Shown: in pieces, positions 1 to 8,511 of the stretch | Numbering within the stretch: the stretch's first letter is position 1 | Layout of the letters: each line of letters opens with the position of its first letter | NCBI RefSeq assembly: GCF_005502935.1 | Contig: NZ_SCMP01000025.1 | Location: 1 to 40,142, forward strand | Direction: 5' to 3' | Length of the DNA stretch: 40,142 nt | From: Pseudomonas sp. 2FG | GTDB taxonomy: Bacteria > Pseudomonadota > Gammaproteobacteria > Pseudomonadales > Pseudomonadaceae | Program-made: the position numbers and the translations under genes | The notes under the pieces: generated by a model | Databases searched by the model: none | What the model was told of the DNA's origin: nothing | What the model saw: only the letters and a program-made list of their open reading frames with translations

Positions 1-2
1 CC

Positions 3-620
3 CCCCAGCCCCTCACGCGAGGTCATAAGAAGCGTGAACGTACTCGTCGCGCCCTGGTGGACGCAGCATTGCGCCTGCTTGCACGCAAGGAGGTGGGGGA
101 AATCGCGCTGCTCGAAGTCGCCGCGGAAGCCGAGGTCTCCAATGGCACCATCTACAACTACTTCCGCACTCGCGACGAAGTACTGGAGGCCGTGGGCATC
201 ACCCTGGCGGACGAGTTCTCCGATGCCATCTCCGCCCTGAGCACCAACGTACATAGCGGTGCCCAACGGCTTTCGATTGGCGTACGCATGTTCATACGCC
301 GGGCTGCCGATGATCACCAATGGGCCAACGCACTGCTGCGCATCATCCATCTCGATCAGGCCATGCGCTCGCGATTGGCCGACCGTGTGCTTGATGACTT
401 GCGCGAAGGGCACCGTGAGGGTGCCCTCACTTTCGAGGACGAAGGAATAGCGCGGGACATGGTGGTGTCGTGCACGACCGGGGCAATGCGCTCGGTCGTC
501 GAGGGGCGCGCTGTGGCGGAGCATGATGTACGGGTCGCAGAAATGACCCTCAAGGCTCTGGGCGTTACACCCGCCAGAGCCAAGAAAATCGCCGGCCTGC
601 CGTTACCCGCCACCTCCTGA
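3..620 (+). CDS. TetR/AcrR family transcriptional regulator, 5' end cut by the window edge
   Basis: The reading frame stays open to the left edge, and codons upstream of the GTG at 57 continue a typical TetR N-terminus (KKRERTRRALVDAALRLLA), so the true start lies outside the window. The helix-turn-helix is clear (LLEVAAEAEVSNGTIYNYF), followed by an all-helical ligand-binding domain. The core FIRRAADDHQWANALLRI resembles FIRRAHEDSQWGAFIHKF of the TetR protein at 10157-10771, so the two are probably related. The family represses transcription until a small molecule binds. It points away from the catabolic genes and is separated from them by an IS remnant. Its target and ligand are not visible. 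Confidence 0.9.
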   Translation, partial: PQPLTRGHKKRERTRRALVDAALRLLARKEVGEIALLEVAAEAEVSNGTIYNYFRTRDEVLEAVGITLADEFSDAISALSTNVHSGAQRLSIGVRMFIRRAADDHQWANALLRIIHLDQAMRSRLADRVLDDLREGHREGALTFEDEGIARDMVVSCTTGAMRSVVEGRAVAEHDVRVAEMTLKALGVTPARAKKIAGLPLPATS

Positions 621-645
621 ACCCAGTCGCGCAGCGACTGGCAGG

Positions 646-883
646 CCGTTGAAAAAAGCCAGAGCCCGTTTGGCTCCGGCAGATTAAAGGCCATCTTCTT
701 CCAACCGATCCCAGCCCAAGCCAATGCGTGGACTTGGCCCCAAACAAAACGAGCTGTTCAGCTACACCACGCTGGAGCAGCGCATCCCAAGCGATCAGCC
801 GCTGCCATCCTTGATGGGCACCTACGCTTGGAGGTGCCTGGTGAAAACCGCCGAGAATGGCTGTGCTGCGAGCTACTGCGGGC
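646..883 (+). mobile_element. Degenerate insertion-sequence remnant with a truncated transposase N-terminus
   Basis: An ATG at 724 opens a frame beginning MRGLGPKQNELFSYTT followed by LEQRIPSDQPL. This resembles the first residues of IS5/IS1182-type DDE transposases (pattern MRG...Q..MFSY...EQR.P.DHPLR). The homology stops after about 30 residues and no catalytic domain follows. The frame then runs antisense into the DUF5064 gene, so only the first 30 or so codons mean anything. The flank at 646-690 (gttgaaaaaagccagagc) looks like an IS end of this group. Both boundaries are approximate and the family assignment comes from memory. Confidence 0.55.
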
Positions 884-1252
884 TCACAGGCCATCCTTGT
901 CCAGGTGGTCGAAGTCGACGGGCTCGCCCGGATGCACGCCGAGCTGCTCGCGGATGTCCTCGAACATGGCGTCGTACTCGGCGTGCTCGGGCGCGATCGG
1001 GCCGCCGTTGAACGACAGGCCGTGTTTGGCCACGGCCTTGGAGATCGGGCTGGCAAAGTTGAAGGCGGTATCGCGATGCAGGTCGAACTCTTCGCTGAAC
1101 GCACGCCCCTCGATGGTGCCGACCACCTTGAAATGCATCAGCATGCCTTCGACCGGGTCGCGGCGGACTTCGTAGAACACATCGATGTCGAAATTCGGCA
1201 GGTGTGGCATATCGAGTGGATTGGTGCGATGCAGATGACCTGGTTTGAACAT
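884..1252 (-). CDS. DUF5064 family protein
   Basis: A small soluble protein of 122 residues beginning MFKPGHLHRTN. It resembles the pseudomonad DUF5064 family, with the characteristic stretch FDLHRDTAFNFAS near the middle. No signal peptide or membrane segment is present, and the function is unknown. I chose the ATG at 1252 rather than the one four codons upstream (1264) because a GGGGG Shine-Dalgarno-like run lies 5 bases before it. It is the last leftward gene and is separated from the broken dehydrogenase by 97 bp containing a long hairpin, so it may be transcribed separately from the catabolic operon. Confidence 0.75.
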   Translation of the reverse strand: MFKPGHLHRTNPLDMPHLPNFDIDVFYEVRRDPVEGMLMHFKVVGTIEGRAFSEEFDLHRDTAFNFASPISKAVAKHGLSFNGGPIAPEHAEYDAMFEDIREQLGVHPGEPVDFDHLDKDGL

Positions 1253-1300
1253 GCTAGCCCCCATGGCCCGGCAGAATGGTTGGATGACGGTTTCTTGGGA

Positions 1301-1340
1301 GGGACGTCGCTTGCTGCATTTCCGGCAAGCGGGTCGTCCC
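1301..1340. terminator. Hairpin between the broken dehydrogenase and the DUF5064 gene
   Basis: An interrupted inverted repeat pairs GGGACG (1301-1306) with CGTCCC (1335-1340) and CGCTTGC (1308-1314) with GCAAGCG (1325-1331) around a 10-base loop. There is no T-run on either side, so it is not a canonical intrinsic terminator. Its position just after the dehydrogenase stop codon (1350) suggests an operon end or a processing structure. Confidence 0.4.
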
Positions 1341-1349
1341 TGGCCCGAA

Positions 1350-2381
1350 TCACGCTGCCGAGGGCAGCAGAAGTGCCCGGCCAGGCAATTGCCGCGCCGC
1401 GCGATCGAAGGCCTGCCCCGCCGCGGACAGCGGCACCGCGATGCCGACCGGCAGTGCCAGTGCGCCTTCGCGCAAAAGACGCTGCAGTGCGTCGAGCGCT
1501 TCGTCCTCGGGCTTGAACACCACCCAGCCGTAGCGCGCCCCCTTGGCGCCCGCCAGCGCCTTGCAGCGGCGCAGGTCGCTGCGGGTTTGCCAGGCCCCGG
1601 CCAGCCAACCGCAGCTGTCGAAATTCGCTAGCAGCGGATGGACCGTGCTGGCAAAACCGAGCGCCCCTTGCTTGAGCGCGCCGATCAGCTTCTCCTCGTC
1701 CTGCCAGGCGCCGAAATTCAGCGCCGCATCGTAGCGCTGCGGCATCCCGGACAAAGGCTGGTGCGTGCGGTCCCAGACGGTGGTCGCGCCGAGTTCTCGG
1801 CAAGTGTCCACGTTCGGCGTGCTGCAGATGGCGGTCACCGCGGCACCTCAGCGTGTCAGGAGCTGGATGGCCATCCGGCCGAGCCCGCCGGAGGCGCCGT
1901 GTACGAGCACTTCGAGGCCTTTGGCGTTGTGCTCGTCTATGCCGGCCTTGCGCAGCGATTGCCACAAGGTGGTGAAGGTGTACGGGAAAGCCGCCAGCGA
2001 AACGGCGTCATGGCCGTCGACGAAGGGGCGAAGCCAGCGCGATTCGACTGCCACATGGGTCGCGTGAGCACCGCCTTTTCCCGTCGGGACCAGGCCGAAG
2101 GCGCGATCCCCCGGCTGCCATGCGGTGACGCCTAGGCCGACGGACTCGACGACCCCGGCGACATCGTTGCCCAGGACCAGGGGGAATTTCCCCGCCCCCT
2201 TGAGCTTCAGCAGGCGCTGGCCGTAGCCGCCGGCACGCTTGACGTCGATCGGGTTCACCGAGGCGGCCTCGACCCGCAGCACAACCTCGCCCTTGCCGGG
2301 ACGTGGAACGGGCATGGCTCCGACCGAGAACACCGGCGGTTCGGCCGGGGACAGGCAGAGGAGCCGTTCGGCCGCGGTCAT
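1350..2381 (-). pseudogene. Zinc-type MDR alcohol dehydrogenase/quinone oxidoreductase, interrupted by an in-frame stop
   Basis: A medium-chain dehydrogenase/reductase of about 343 codons. The N-terminal GroES-like part has VLRVEAASVNPIDVKRAGG and FPLVLGNDVAGVVESVG, and the nucleotide-binding part has VLVHGASGGLGRMAIQLL. After 177 codons the frame meets TGA at 1848-1850 and then continues in the same frame as GAAVTAICSTPNVDTC for another 165 codons with good family sequence. Tryptophan is common at this position in the family (…WGA.V), so a TGG-to-TGA change explains the break. The ATG overlaps the hydrolase stop (ATGA at 2378-2381), so the gene was translationally coupled to the operon. The break may be real decay or a sequencing error. 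An intact copy would reduce an enone or quinone or oxidise an alcohol with NAD(P)H. Confidence 0.85.
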
Positions 2382-3349
2382 GCCACCACCACCCGGGTGC
2401 GCTGCCGGCCGAGATCCAGCGCGCCGTCGTCGGTGCGGATGCTCAGGGTCATGACATCGTTGGGTTGAAGGTAGAGCGGGTTTTTCGTCGCCTTGGCGAT
2501 GAAGGCCTTCCATTTCCCGGCATCGGACATGAAATGCTTGAGGATGAACATGACCAGTTTGCCGGGTGCCTTGGCGGCGCAACCGGCCGGAGTCCCGGTC
2601 GCCACCAGGTCACCGGTGTGCATGCCGTGCAGCGATGCGAGTTCGGTCAGGGTCTGATGCGGCTTGAACAGCATTTCGCCGCAGTAGGCTTGCTGCCGGG
2701 CGATGCCATTGACCGTCAAGGTCATCTTCAGCTCGCGCCAGCGCCGCCACTCCTGGGGTTCGAGCAGGAGCAGCACCGGGCCGACCGGACCGAAGGTCTG
2801 GTAGCTCTTGCCCTTGTAGAACTGGCCCTGAGGCAGCTGGACATCGCGGGCCGAGACGTCGTTGACGATGGTCACGCCAGCCAGAACCTCGTGCAGCTTG
2901 TCCTCCGTGACAACCTCGCCGGGAACCAGATCGCGCCCGAGGACCAGACCCAGCTCGATCTCGTAGTCCAGCAGTTTCACGTGGGAGGGGCGCACCACGT
3001 CGTCGTACGGGCCGCTGATGCAGGAAGGCGCTTTGGTGAAGATCGTATTGAACGGGAAGTTCTTCGGATCAAGGCCGGATTCGCGCACATGGCTCTCGTA
3101 ATTGACGCCCTGGCAAATGAATTGCTGGTTCGAGGTGACCGGCGGCAGGACGCGGACGCTGCTCAGCTCAAGCGTGGCCTGGGCCGGCGTGAGCTGACGG
3201 GCGGCCTCGCGCCCGTCACGAATCAGGTCGGCGGTGGTCGCGTAGCGGCCGTCCAGCGGCGCGACCTTGTCGCCGAAGACGACGCCCCAGCGGGGTTCGG
3301 TGTCGGCAGGTGCGTTGGCAGGGATGAAGCGGATCAGGGTGATGGCCAT
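2378..3349 (-). CDS. Fumarylacetoacetate hydrolase (FAH) family protein, cytoplasmic copy
   Basis: 323 residues without a signal peptide. FAH-fold landmarks include NQQFICQGVNYESHV, the acidic metal ligands in LDYEIELGLV, VNDVSARDVQ, and the closing GDLVATGTPAGC. The family hydrolyses C-C bonds in beta-diketo acids, or hydrates or decarboxylates ring-fission products, using Mg or Mn. It lies 24 bp downstream of a ring-cleavage dioxygenase, so its likely substrate is that enzyme's product. It is a close paralogue of the gene at 11961-13082, which shares FYKGKS followed by TFGPVGP, and LDYEIELGLV, but which carries a leader. The stop overlaps the next gene's start. Confidence 0.88.
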   Translation of the reverse strand: MAITLIRFIPANAPADTEPRWGVVFGDKVAPLDGRYATTADLIRDGREAARQLTPAQATLELSSVRVLPPVTSNQQFICQGVNYESHVRESGLDPKNFPFNTIFTKAPSCISGPYDDVVRPSHVKLLDYEIELGLVLGRDLVPGEVVTEDKLHEVLAGVTIVNDVSARDVQLPQGQFYKGKSYQTFGPVGPVLLLLEPQEWRRWRELKMTLTVNGIARQQAYCGEMLFKPHQTLTELASLHGMHTGDLVATGTPAGCAAKAPGKLVMFILKHFMSDAGKWKAFIAKATKNPLYLQPNDVMTLSIRTDDGALDLGRQRTRVVVA

Positions 3350-3373
3350 GGATCAAGTCCTAGTGTGTCGAAT

Positions 3374-4513
3374 TCAGAGCCAGGGACGCGCCGGGGTATC
3401 GAGCGTCTTGCCGATGATGCGTAGCTTGGACAGGGTCAGGCGCCCCTGGCGGATGAGCTTCAATGCCCGCCAGACCAGGCCGAGCGACTTGGCCGGGAAG
3501 ATCTTCTTGGGCGCGTCGTCCCCCCAGGCCCAGATGCTGCCCGTCGAAAACGGCACGTAGCGCGTCTCGTGATCGGCGGTGAATACGTCGCCATCGGTGT
3601 AATGCTCGAAGTCGAAGCCATCGGCGTCTTTCCAGTAATCGAACAGCTGGCTGCCGAGCAGGTGCCGGCCGATGCCCCAGAAGTGCTTATGGCCGCGGGC
3701 ATGCATGACTTGCTGCCCCTGTCCCAGGGCGTCGAGGTCGATCACTTCCCAGGCGCTGTGTTCATAACGCGGCTGCAGAGCGCTCGCCATGACGAAGGTA
3801 TGGTGATCCGCCGGCTGGTCGCCCAGGTCGAGGCGAAAGAAGGTGACCAGCGGCGAGCCGTCTTCCAGGTACTGCACGTCCGTCGGAATGATGCCGAGGT
3901 GGCGCATGTACCACTCGGACATCACCTCGAAGTTGCTGGTCTGGTAGACAACGTGACCCAGGCGACCGACCAGCGCCGGCTCGATGGGCGAACGGACCGT
4001 GCGGTTCACCCGCTGGATCTCGCCCAGCACATTCATTTCCCGGTGGATCGGCGACCGAGTCGGCAATGCCGGCAGCGATTCCCAGTCCGTGATCAGCCAC
4101 AGTTCGGTGCCATCCGGATCAGTCAGTGCGACGCCACGCCCGCCGCCGGGAATGCGCTCCGGCGCCAGCGGCTTGGCATTGCTTTCGCGTTCCAGGCGGG
4201 CGAAATCGGTATCGGCCGGAACCACGAAGACCGAGCCGACGAAGCGCGAGGTCTCGCCTTTGGTGGCAACGAGGATGGCCGGCGCCGTCCCGGCGCCGCG
4301 CAGCACCAGTTGCTGCGCGGTGCGCGACACCGTCACCAAGCCGAAATCGTTCCAGAAGCGCTCAGCCTCGGCGAGGTCCTTCTTTTCGAAACGCAGGAAG
4401 GCCAACTGCGTAGCCTTCTGCCAGGCCTTCGGCCTGACCAGCTTCTTGACGTGGGCGGGCGCCGCGCTTTCCGGATATTCCGGCGGCACGCTCAGTTCCT
4501 GGGTGTGATTCAT
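3374..4513 (-). CDS. VOC-superfamily extradiol ring-cleavage dioxygenase
   Basis: 379 residues. An N-terminal VOC module (about 35-155) is followed by the catalytic module (about 180-315). The 2-His-1-carboxylate iron ligands can be placed at His in LGHVVYQ, His in ADHHTFVM and Glu in FEHYTDGDVF, as in type I extradiol dioxygenases that open catechols next to the hydroxyls. Typical family members are near 300 residues. This one carries an extra N-terminus of about 35 and a basic C-terminal tail (SLGLVWRALKLIRQGRLTL) shared in character with the paralogue at 10859-11950, possibly for membrane contact. Its ATG overlaps the end of the iron-sulfur gene by 4 bp. The catechol substrate is unknown. 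Confidence 0.85.
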   Translation of the reverse strand: MNHTQELSVPPEYPESAAPAHVKKLVRPKAWQKATQLAFLRFEKKDLAEAERFWNDFGLVTVSRTAQQLVLRGAGTAPAILVATKGETSRFVGSVFVVPADTDFARLERESNAKPLAPERIPGGGRGVALTDPDGTELWLITDWESLPALPTRSPIHREMNVLGEIQRVNRTVRSPIEPALVGRLGHVVYQTSNFEVMSEWYMRHLGIIPTDVQYLEDGSPLVTFFRLDLGDQPADHHTFVMASALQPRYEHSAWEVIDLDALGQGQQVMHARGHKHFWGIGRHLLGSQLFDYWKDADGFDFEHYTDGDVFTADHETRYVPFSTGSIWAWGDDAPKKIFPAKSLGLVWRALKLIRQGRLTLSKLRIIGKTLDTPARPWL

Positions 4514-5382
4514 GCTGTTTGCTCCTCAATGCCTTCCTGATGGCTGCTCACCAGCCGGATTTCGCCGAGATAGAGGCTTTCGTCGAGTTCGCAGTCGCAC
4601 TGCGCCTCGCCCAGGTCGTGGCGGACTTCAATGCGATAGCCGCCGCTTTTCTTGCCCAGGCCGGCGAAACGGAAGTCGCCGAAGGCGTCGCTGTGGGTGA
4701 CCGCGATTTGTTTCCCGCTCTGATGGAGCGTGATTTCGGCACCGACGACGCAATCGACCACGCCGTCAACGCTGGCGCTGACGCTGCCGCCGATGAAGCA
4801 GGTGTCCCAGCGCTGCAGGCCCCGGTAATAGACCCTCGGCTTCGCGTTCAACTTGGGCAGCAGCACCTGCAGCCCTTCCTGGCGCGCCTTCGCCTGCATC
4901 GCCGCGTCGTCGAGTTTCACCGCTTCGAACACGTCTGTCGGACAAACCTGCTGGCAGCGCGGACCTTTCCAGCCGCCGTCGAGCAGGTGGGCGTCGAAGA
5001 TCCAGGTCTGCGGCAGCTGCAGTTCCTCGTTCCAGACGATGGCCTTGTAGGGGCAGGAACGGACGATGTCCTTGCGGCCCTTGGCCTTGACCGGGTCGAT
5101 GATGACGATGCCGTCGGCACGCTTGCTGATGGCGTCGCCGCCGACCTTCATGCACGGCGCGTCGTCGCAGTGATTGCACATCACCGGCAGGTAGGTCGTC
5201 TCGACCATCGGCGCCGCCCCCTGCACCCGCCGCAGAATGCGGATCGGCGCCTCGTCGGCGAGGGAGGCCGGCGCCGCGTAGCCCGGATAGTCGTTGCCAA
5301 CGTGCTCGTCGCGCTCGGCGAGCACGCAGTTGTAGCAGTTCTCGCAACGACCGACATTGATGATCAGGTTCCACTTATTCAT
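4510..5382 (-). CDS. Iron-sulfur subunit of a transhydroxylase-like molybdoenzyme, with C-terminal beta-sandwich domain
   Basis: 290 residues of the DMSO-reductase beta-subunit type, closest in layout to the small subunit of pyrogallol-phloroglucinol transhydroxylase. A ferredoxin region (1-150) precedes a Cna-B/transthyretin-like domain (about 195-280, VDCVVGAEITLHQSG … FGDFRFAGL). Visible cysteines are C13, C16, C19, C69, C72, C77, C110, C143 and C147. The fourth Cys expected in the first motif is absent (C..C..CVLAE), and the usual CxxC before AHLLD is replaced by WIFD, so one of three clusters has probably been lost. It overlaps the large subunit by 8 bp. Electrons would pass between its clusters and the molybdenum site. 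There is no export signal, so it should be cytoplasmic. Confidence 0.85.
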   Translation of the reverse strand: MNKWNLIINVGRCENCYNCVLAERDEHVGNDYPGYAAPASLADEAPIRILRRVQGAAPMVETTYLPVMCNHCDDAPCMKVGGDAISKRADGIVIIDPVKAKGRKDIVRSCPYKAIVWNEELQLPQTWIFDAHLLDGGWKGPRCQQVCPTDVFEAVKLDDAAMQAKARQEGLQVLLPKLNAKPRVYYRGLQRWDTCFIGGSVSASVDGVVDCVVGAEITLHQSGKQIAVTHSDAFGDFRFAGLGKKSGGYRIEVRHDLGEAQCDCELDESLYLGEIRLVSSHQEGIEEQTA

Positions 5383-8374
5383 GAGCGACTCCCGCCTCGG
5401 CGCGCAGGCGCTTGAACGCGTCGGCGCCTTGCCATTTTTCGATCTGGACCAGGCATGAATTCGGACTCATGCTGCTGGTCCCCTGGGTTTGCGGCCGATC
5501 CGGGGTGAGGATGTTCATGCAGCCGCCGATTTCGACGGTCTCGCCGGCCACTTCCAGCATCTGGAACTCGGCGCTGGCCTCGTAGGACTTGACCACGCCC
5601 GGCACCACCAGCGCCGACACGTCGGCCGCGCAGATCACTGCCCCGCGATCGTTGTAGATCTTGACCAGGTCGCGGTGCGAAATACCGCGGGCAGCCGCAT
5701 CGGCCGGGCAGATGCGCAGCAGCCAGAAATCGTGGCCGGCGATGCGCGCACGATGGTCCTGCACCCGGCTGGTCACGCCGTTCTTGCCATCACTTGAGGT
5801 GTGGAAGCTGTAGCGCGAGTGGGTCGCGATCATCTGCAGCGGATATTTGCCGACCAGCTCGGTTGTCCCCAAGCCTTCCCAGGAGGGGATGTAACGGTTG
5901 AGCGCCGGCCGGTCGGGGTTGTCCTTGGTGTGGCGCTTGAGGATTTCCGGAACGAACTCCAGCTTGCCGCTCGGCGTCTGCAAGCCCTTGCCGAACTCTT
6001 CCGCCCACTGCGACGGCAGCGGAAACGGCTCCGGCAGGTCCTTAGGACGGCCTTCGGCGAACCAGCGCATATCGACCGGCGGGCGCAGTTCGGGCCGTTC
6101 CGGCGGGACGATGTAATAGCCCTTGCGGCAGAAATCGGCCCAGGAGACATGGTCCGGCAGGTCGGAGGAGTCGAACACCCGCTTGACCCAGTCGAGCTCG
6201 CTGCAGCCTTCGGTGAACACGCCGCCGAGGCCCAGGCGTTCGAGGATGGCCGTGAAGATGTCGTAGTCCGAACGCGACTCGCCGAGCGGCTCGATGCACT
6301 TGTGCTGCAGCGCCACCACGCGATGATTGACCAGGGTATAGCCATGGTGGGCATAACCGCCGGAATTGCACCACTCGCCGATGTCCCAGCGCTCGAGCTG
6401 GGTGCAGGCCGGCAGGATGATGTCGGCGAACTGGGCCTCGCCCTCCATCCAGATCGACTGGTTCACCACGAACTCGATGCTGTCGTGGCGGTAGGCCTCG
6501 ACCCAGCGCCCGGATTTCGTCACTGTGCTGAAGGACGAGCCGCCGTAGCGGTAGATCATGTGGATCGGCGAATAGCCGGCCATCGGATAGGTGAAGGGGG
6601 CGAACTGCGCCTCCTGCGACATGCCGTCCCACAGATAGCCGGTGGCGTGGCCATTGATGATGGCATCGGGCAACTGCTGCCGCGGCACCAGTTGCTTGAC
6701 CGGGTTCATGGTCAGGATGTGCGGCATGCGCTGGTAATTGTTCACCGCGTTGCCGGTCCACATCAGGTCGCCGGAAATTCCGCCGTCGGCATAGCCGGGG
6801 AAGTAGAAGTGATGGTCCACCGGCGTGCCGATCTGCAGGCAGCCGAAATTGACCCCGGGTTTGCCCCAGCCCTGCATGCTCATCATCATGATCAGGCAGC
6901 GCGCCCACTGCTGGCCGGTCGCGCCGCGGCCGGCGCCACCGAAGCCGGCGCCGGTCATGCCGGTCGCCAGATAGACCTTGCGGTTACCCCACTTGCGCGC
7001 CAGGGCGCGCACGTCCTTGGCCGGCACGCCGGTCTCCCCTTCCTGCCACTCGGGCGTCTTGGCGATGCCGTCGGTCTCGCCCAGCAGGTAGGCTTTCCAC
7101 TCGTCGAAGCCGGTGGTGCGGGTCGCGACGTAATCCTTGTCGTACAGGCCTTCGACGGCCCACACGTACATGATGGCAGTGGCCAGGGCGGCGTCGGTCT
7201 GCGGCCGGATCGGAATCCAGCGCCCGCCGAGCAGTTGCGCGGTCGGGTTGTTGTGCGGATCGATATGCACGAACTCGATGCCGAGCTCCTTGGCCCACAG
7301 GCGCCGGGTGGTGCCCTCGAAGCCGGCATAGGCGCCGTTGGTGCTCTCCGGGTCGCAGGACCAGAAGACCATCATCTCGGCTTCCTTCAGGCAGTCCTCG
7401 ACGGCGCCATAGCCGGCCGGCACGCCGACCCGCATGGAGTTGCCGAAATGGTGCATGGCGCCCCAGTACCAGCCCTCCCAGCTGTCCGGGTTGGCGGCGA
7501 CGCGGGTGAAGCCGATCAGGTTGGCGAAGCGCGTCAGCGAGCTGAGGTAATAGCCGACATTGCCCCACTGATGGTGGGACGACATCGGGAAGGTGATCGA
7601 GCCGGGCCCGTGGACGCGCTTCTGCCGGTTGATTTCCTTGGCGACGATAGTCAGCGCCTCGTCCCAGCTGATCGGCACGTAGGGCGACTTGCCACGGTTC
7701 TGCGGGTTGCGCTCGCCGTCGGGATCGAAATCGACCCGCTTCATCGGCTGTAGGATGCGCTTGTCCGAATAGACCAGGGATTTCAGCGACAGGGCGTGCG
7801 GCGCCACCAGCGCGCGGCGCTTGGGGCGGAAGGTCCTGCCGCGCGCCTGCAGCTCCCAGCTCGGCGCATCCTTGTCGTCCAGCTCGAGTGGCGTGACGCG
7901 CTGGATGCGCCCGTCCTTGACATAGATGAACAGCGGCCCGCCGTTGGTGCAGGTGGTGTAGCGCCGGGTGCCGTCGCGCATCGGCAGGCCCATCTCCAGG
8001 CCGACCGTCTGGCTGAGGTTGAGCATCTGGGTGAACCACACCACCAGATGATCCGGGCCCTTGGCGACCACCTTGAAATTCTTGGCGGCGTGGACGATCT
8101 CGCCCATATCCGGATTGGGCGAGAGGAATTTCAGCGCCGTCGGCAGGTCCTTGAACAACATGCTGACATCGGCCTCTGCCGCCGTGCCGGCGCGCGACGA
8201 CACCTTGCCGCCCCTGATCTGCAGGAAGCGGCCGATGCTGCCGTCCTGCAGCCCCATATAGGCGGTGCAATTCTTCTGCTTCAGGCGCTCGCGGAACTTG
8301 GGATGTTTACGGGCAGTGAAACTGAGCACCTTTGGCAAGGCGAACAGTATGGTTTTCAGTATTATTTTTTTCAT
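5375..8374 (-). CDS. Molybdopterin oxidoreductase of the pyrogallol transhydroxylase/resorcinol hydroxylase type, fused to an N-terminal SCP2-like domain
   Basis: 999 residues. Residues about 1-130 look like an SCP2 sterol-carrier domain (GRFLQIRGGKVSSRAG, DVSMLFKDLPTALKFL), a hydrophobic-ligand fold. From about 138 the protein follows the transhydroxylase large subunit: GGPLFIYVKDGRI, SSHHQWGNVGYYLSS (about 265-279), PDSWEGWYWGAMHHFG (296-311) with the Asp-Ser-Trp that in the structurally known enzyme supplies a catalytic Asp and the serine ligand of Mo, then FYFPGYADGGISGD, ADIILPACTQLERWD and LQTPSGKLEFV. There is no N-terminal CxxC iron-sulfur motif, as in that enzyme, and no Tat signal. 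Family members move or add phenolic hydroxyls without O2. Here the neighbours are O2-dependent ring-cleavage genes, so it may hydroxylate a ring before cleavage. The SCP2 fusion lengthens it from the usual 875 or so. Confidence 0.85.
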   Translation of the reverse strand: MKKIILKTILFALPKVLSFTARKHPKFRERLKQKNCTAYMGLQDGSIGRFLQIRGGKVSSRAGTAAEADVSMLFKDLPTALKFLSPNPDMGEIVHAAKNFKVVAKGPDHLVVWFTQMLNLSQTVGLEMGLPMRDGTRRYTTCTNGGPLFIYVKDGRIQRVTPLELDDKDAPSWELQARGRTFRPKRRALVAPHALSLKSLVYSDKRILQPMKRVDFDPDGERNPQNRGKSPYVPISWDEALTIVAKEINRQKRVHGPGSITFPMSSHHQWGNVGYYLSSLTRFANLIGFTRVAANPDSWEGWYWGAMHHFGNSMRVGVPAGYGAVEDCLKEAEMMVFWSCDPESTNGAYAGFEGTTRRLWAKELGIEFVHIDPHNNPTAQLLGGRWIPIRPQTDAALATAIMYVWAVEGLYDKDYVATRTTGFDEWKAYLLGETDGIAKTPEWQEGETGVPAKDVRALARKWGNRKVYLATGMTGAGFGGAGRGATGQQWARCLIMMMSMQGWGKPGVNFGCLQIGTPVDHHFYFPGYADGGISGDLMWTGNAVNNYQRMPHILTMNPVKQLVPRQQLPDAIINGHATGYLWDGMSQEAQFAPFTYPMAGYSPIHMIYRYGGSSFSTVTKSGRWVEAYRHDSIEFVVNQSIWMEGEAQFADIILPACTQLERWDIGEWCNSGGYAHHGYTLVNHRVVALQHKCIEPLGESRSDYDIFTAILERLGLGGVFTEGCSELDWVKRVFDSSDLPDHVSWADFCRKGYYIVPPERPELRPPVDMRWFAEGRPKDLPEPFPLPSQWAEEFGKGLQTPSGKLEFVPEILKRHTKDNPDRPALNRYIPSWEGLGTTELVGKYPLQMIATHSRYSFHTSSDGKNGVTSRVQDHRARIAGHDFWLLRICPADAAARGISHRDLVKIYNDRGAVICAADVSALVVPGVVKSYEASAEFQMLEVAGETVEIGGCMNILTPDRPQTQGTSSMSPNSCLVQIEKWQGADAFKRLRAEAGVAHE

Positions 8375-8511
8375 TCAGGTTGCCACCGGTGTTGGGGGTT
8401 CGAGGTGCTCCAGCGGGACGATTTCTCGGAACCTGTGGGTGGTGGGGGAAGCCGTCCGATTTCCGCACGGACTCCCGCCACCTCGCATTGGGGAAAGTAG
8501 AAGCGCGTCGT

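Noticed and set aside
5801..7753. 650-codon plus-strand open frame opposite the molybdoenzyme gene
   Set aside because: It mirrors the codons of a high-GC real gene, has no family signature, and is His/Ala/Gly/Arg-rich as such shadows are.
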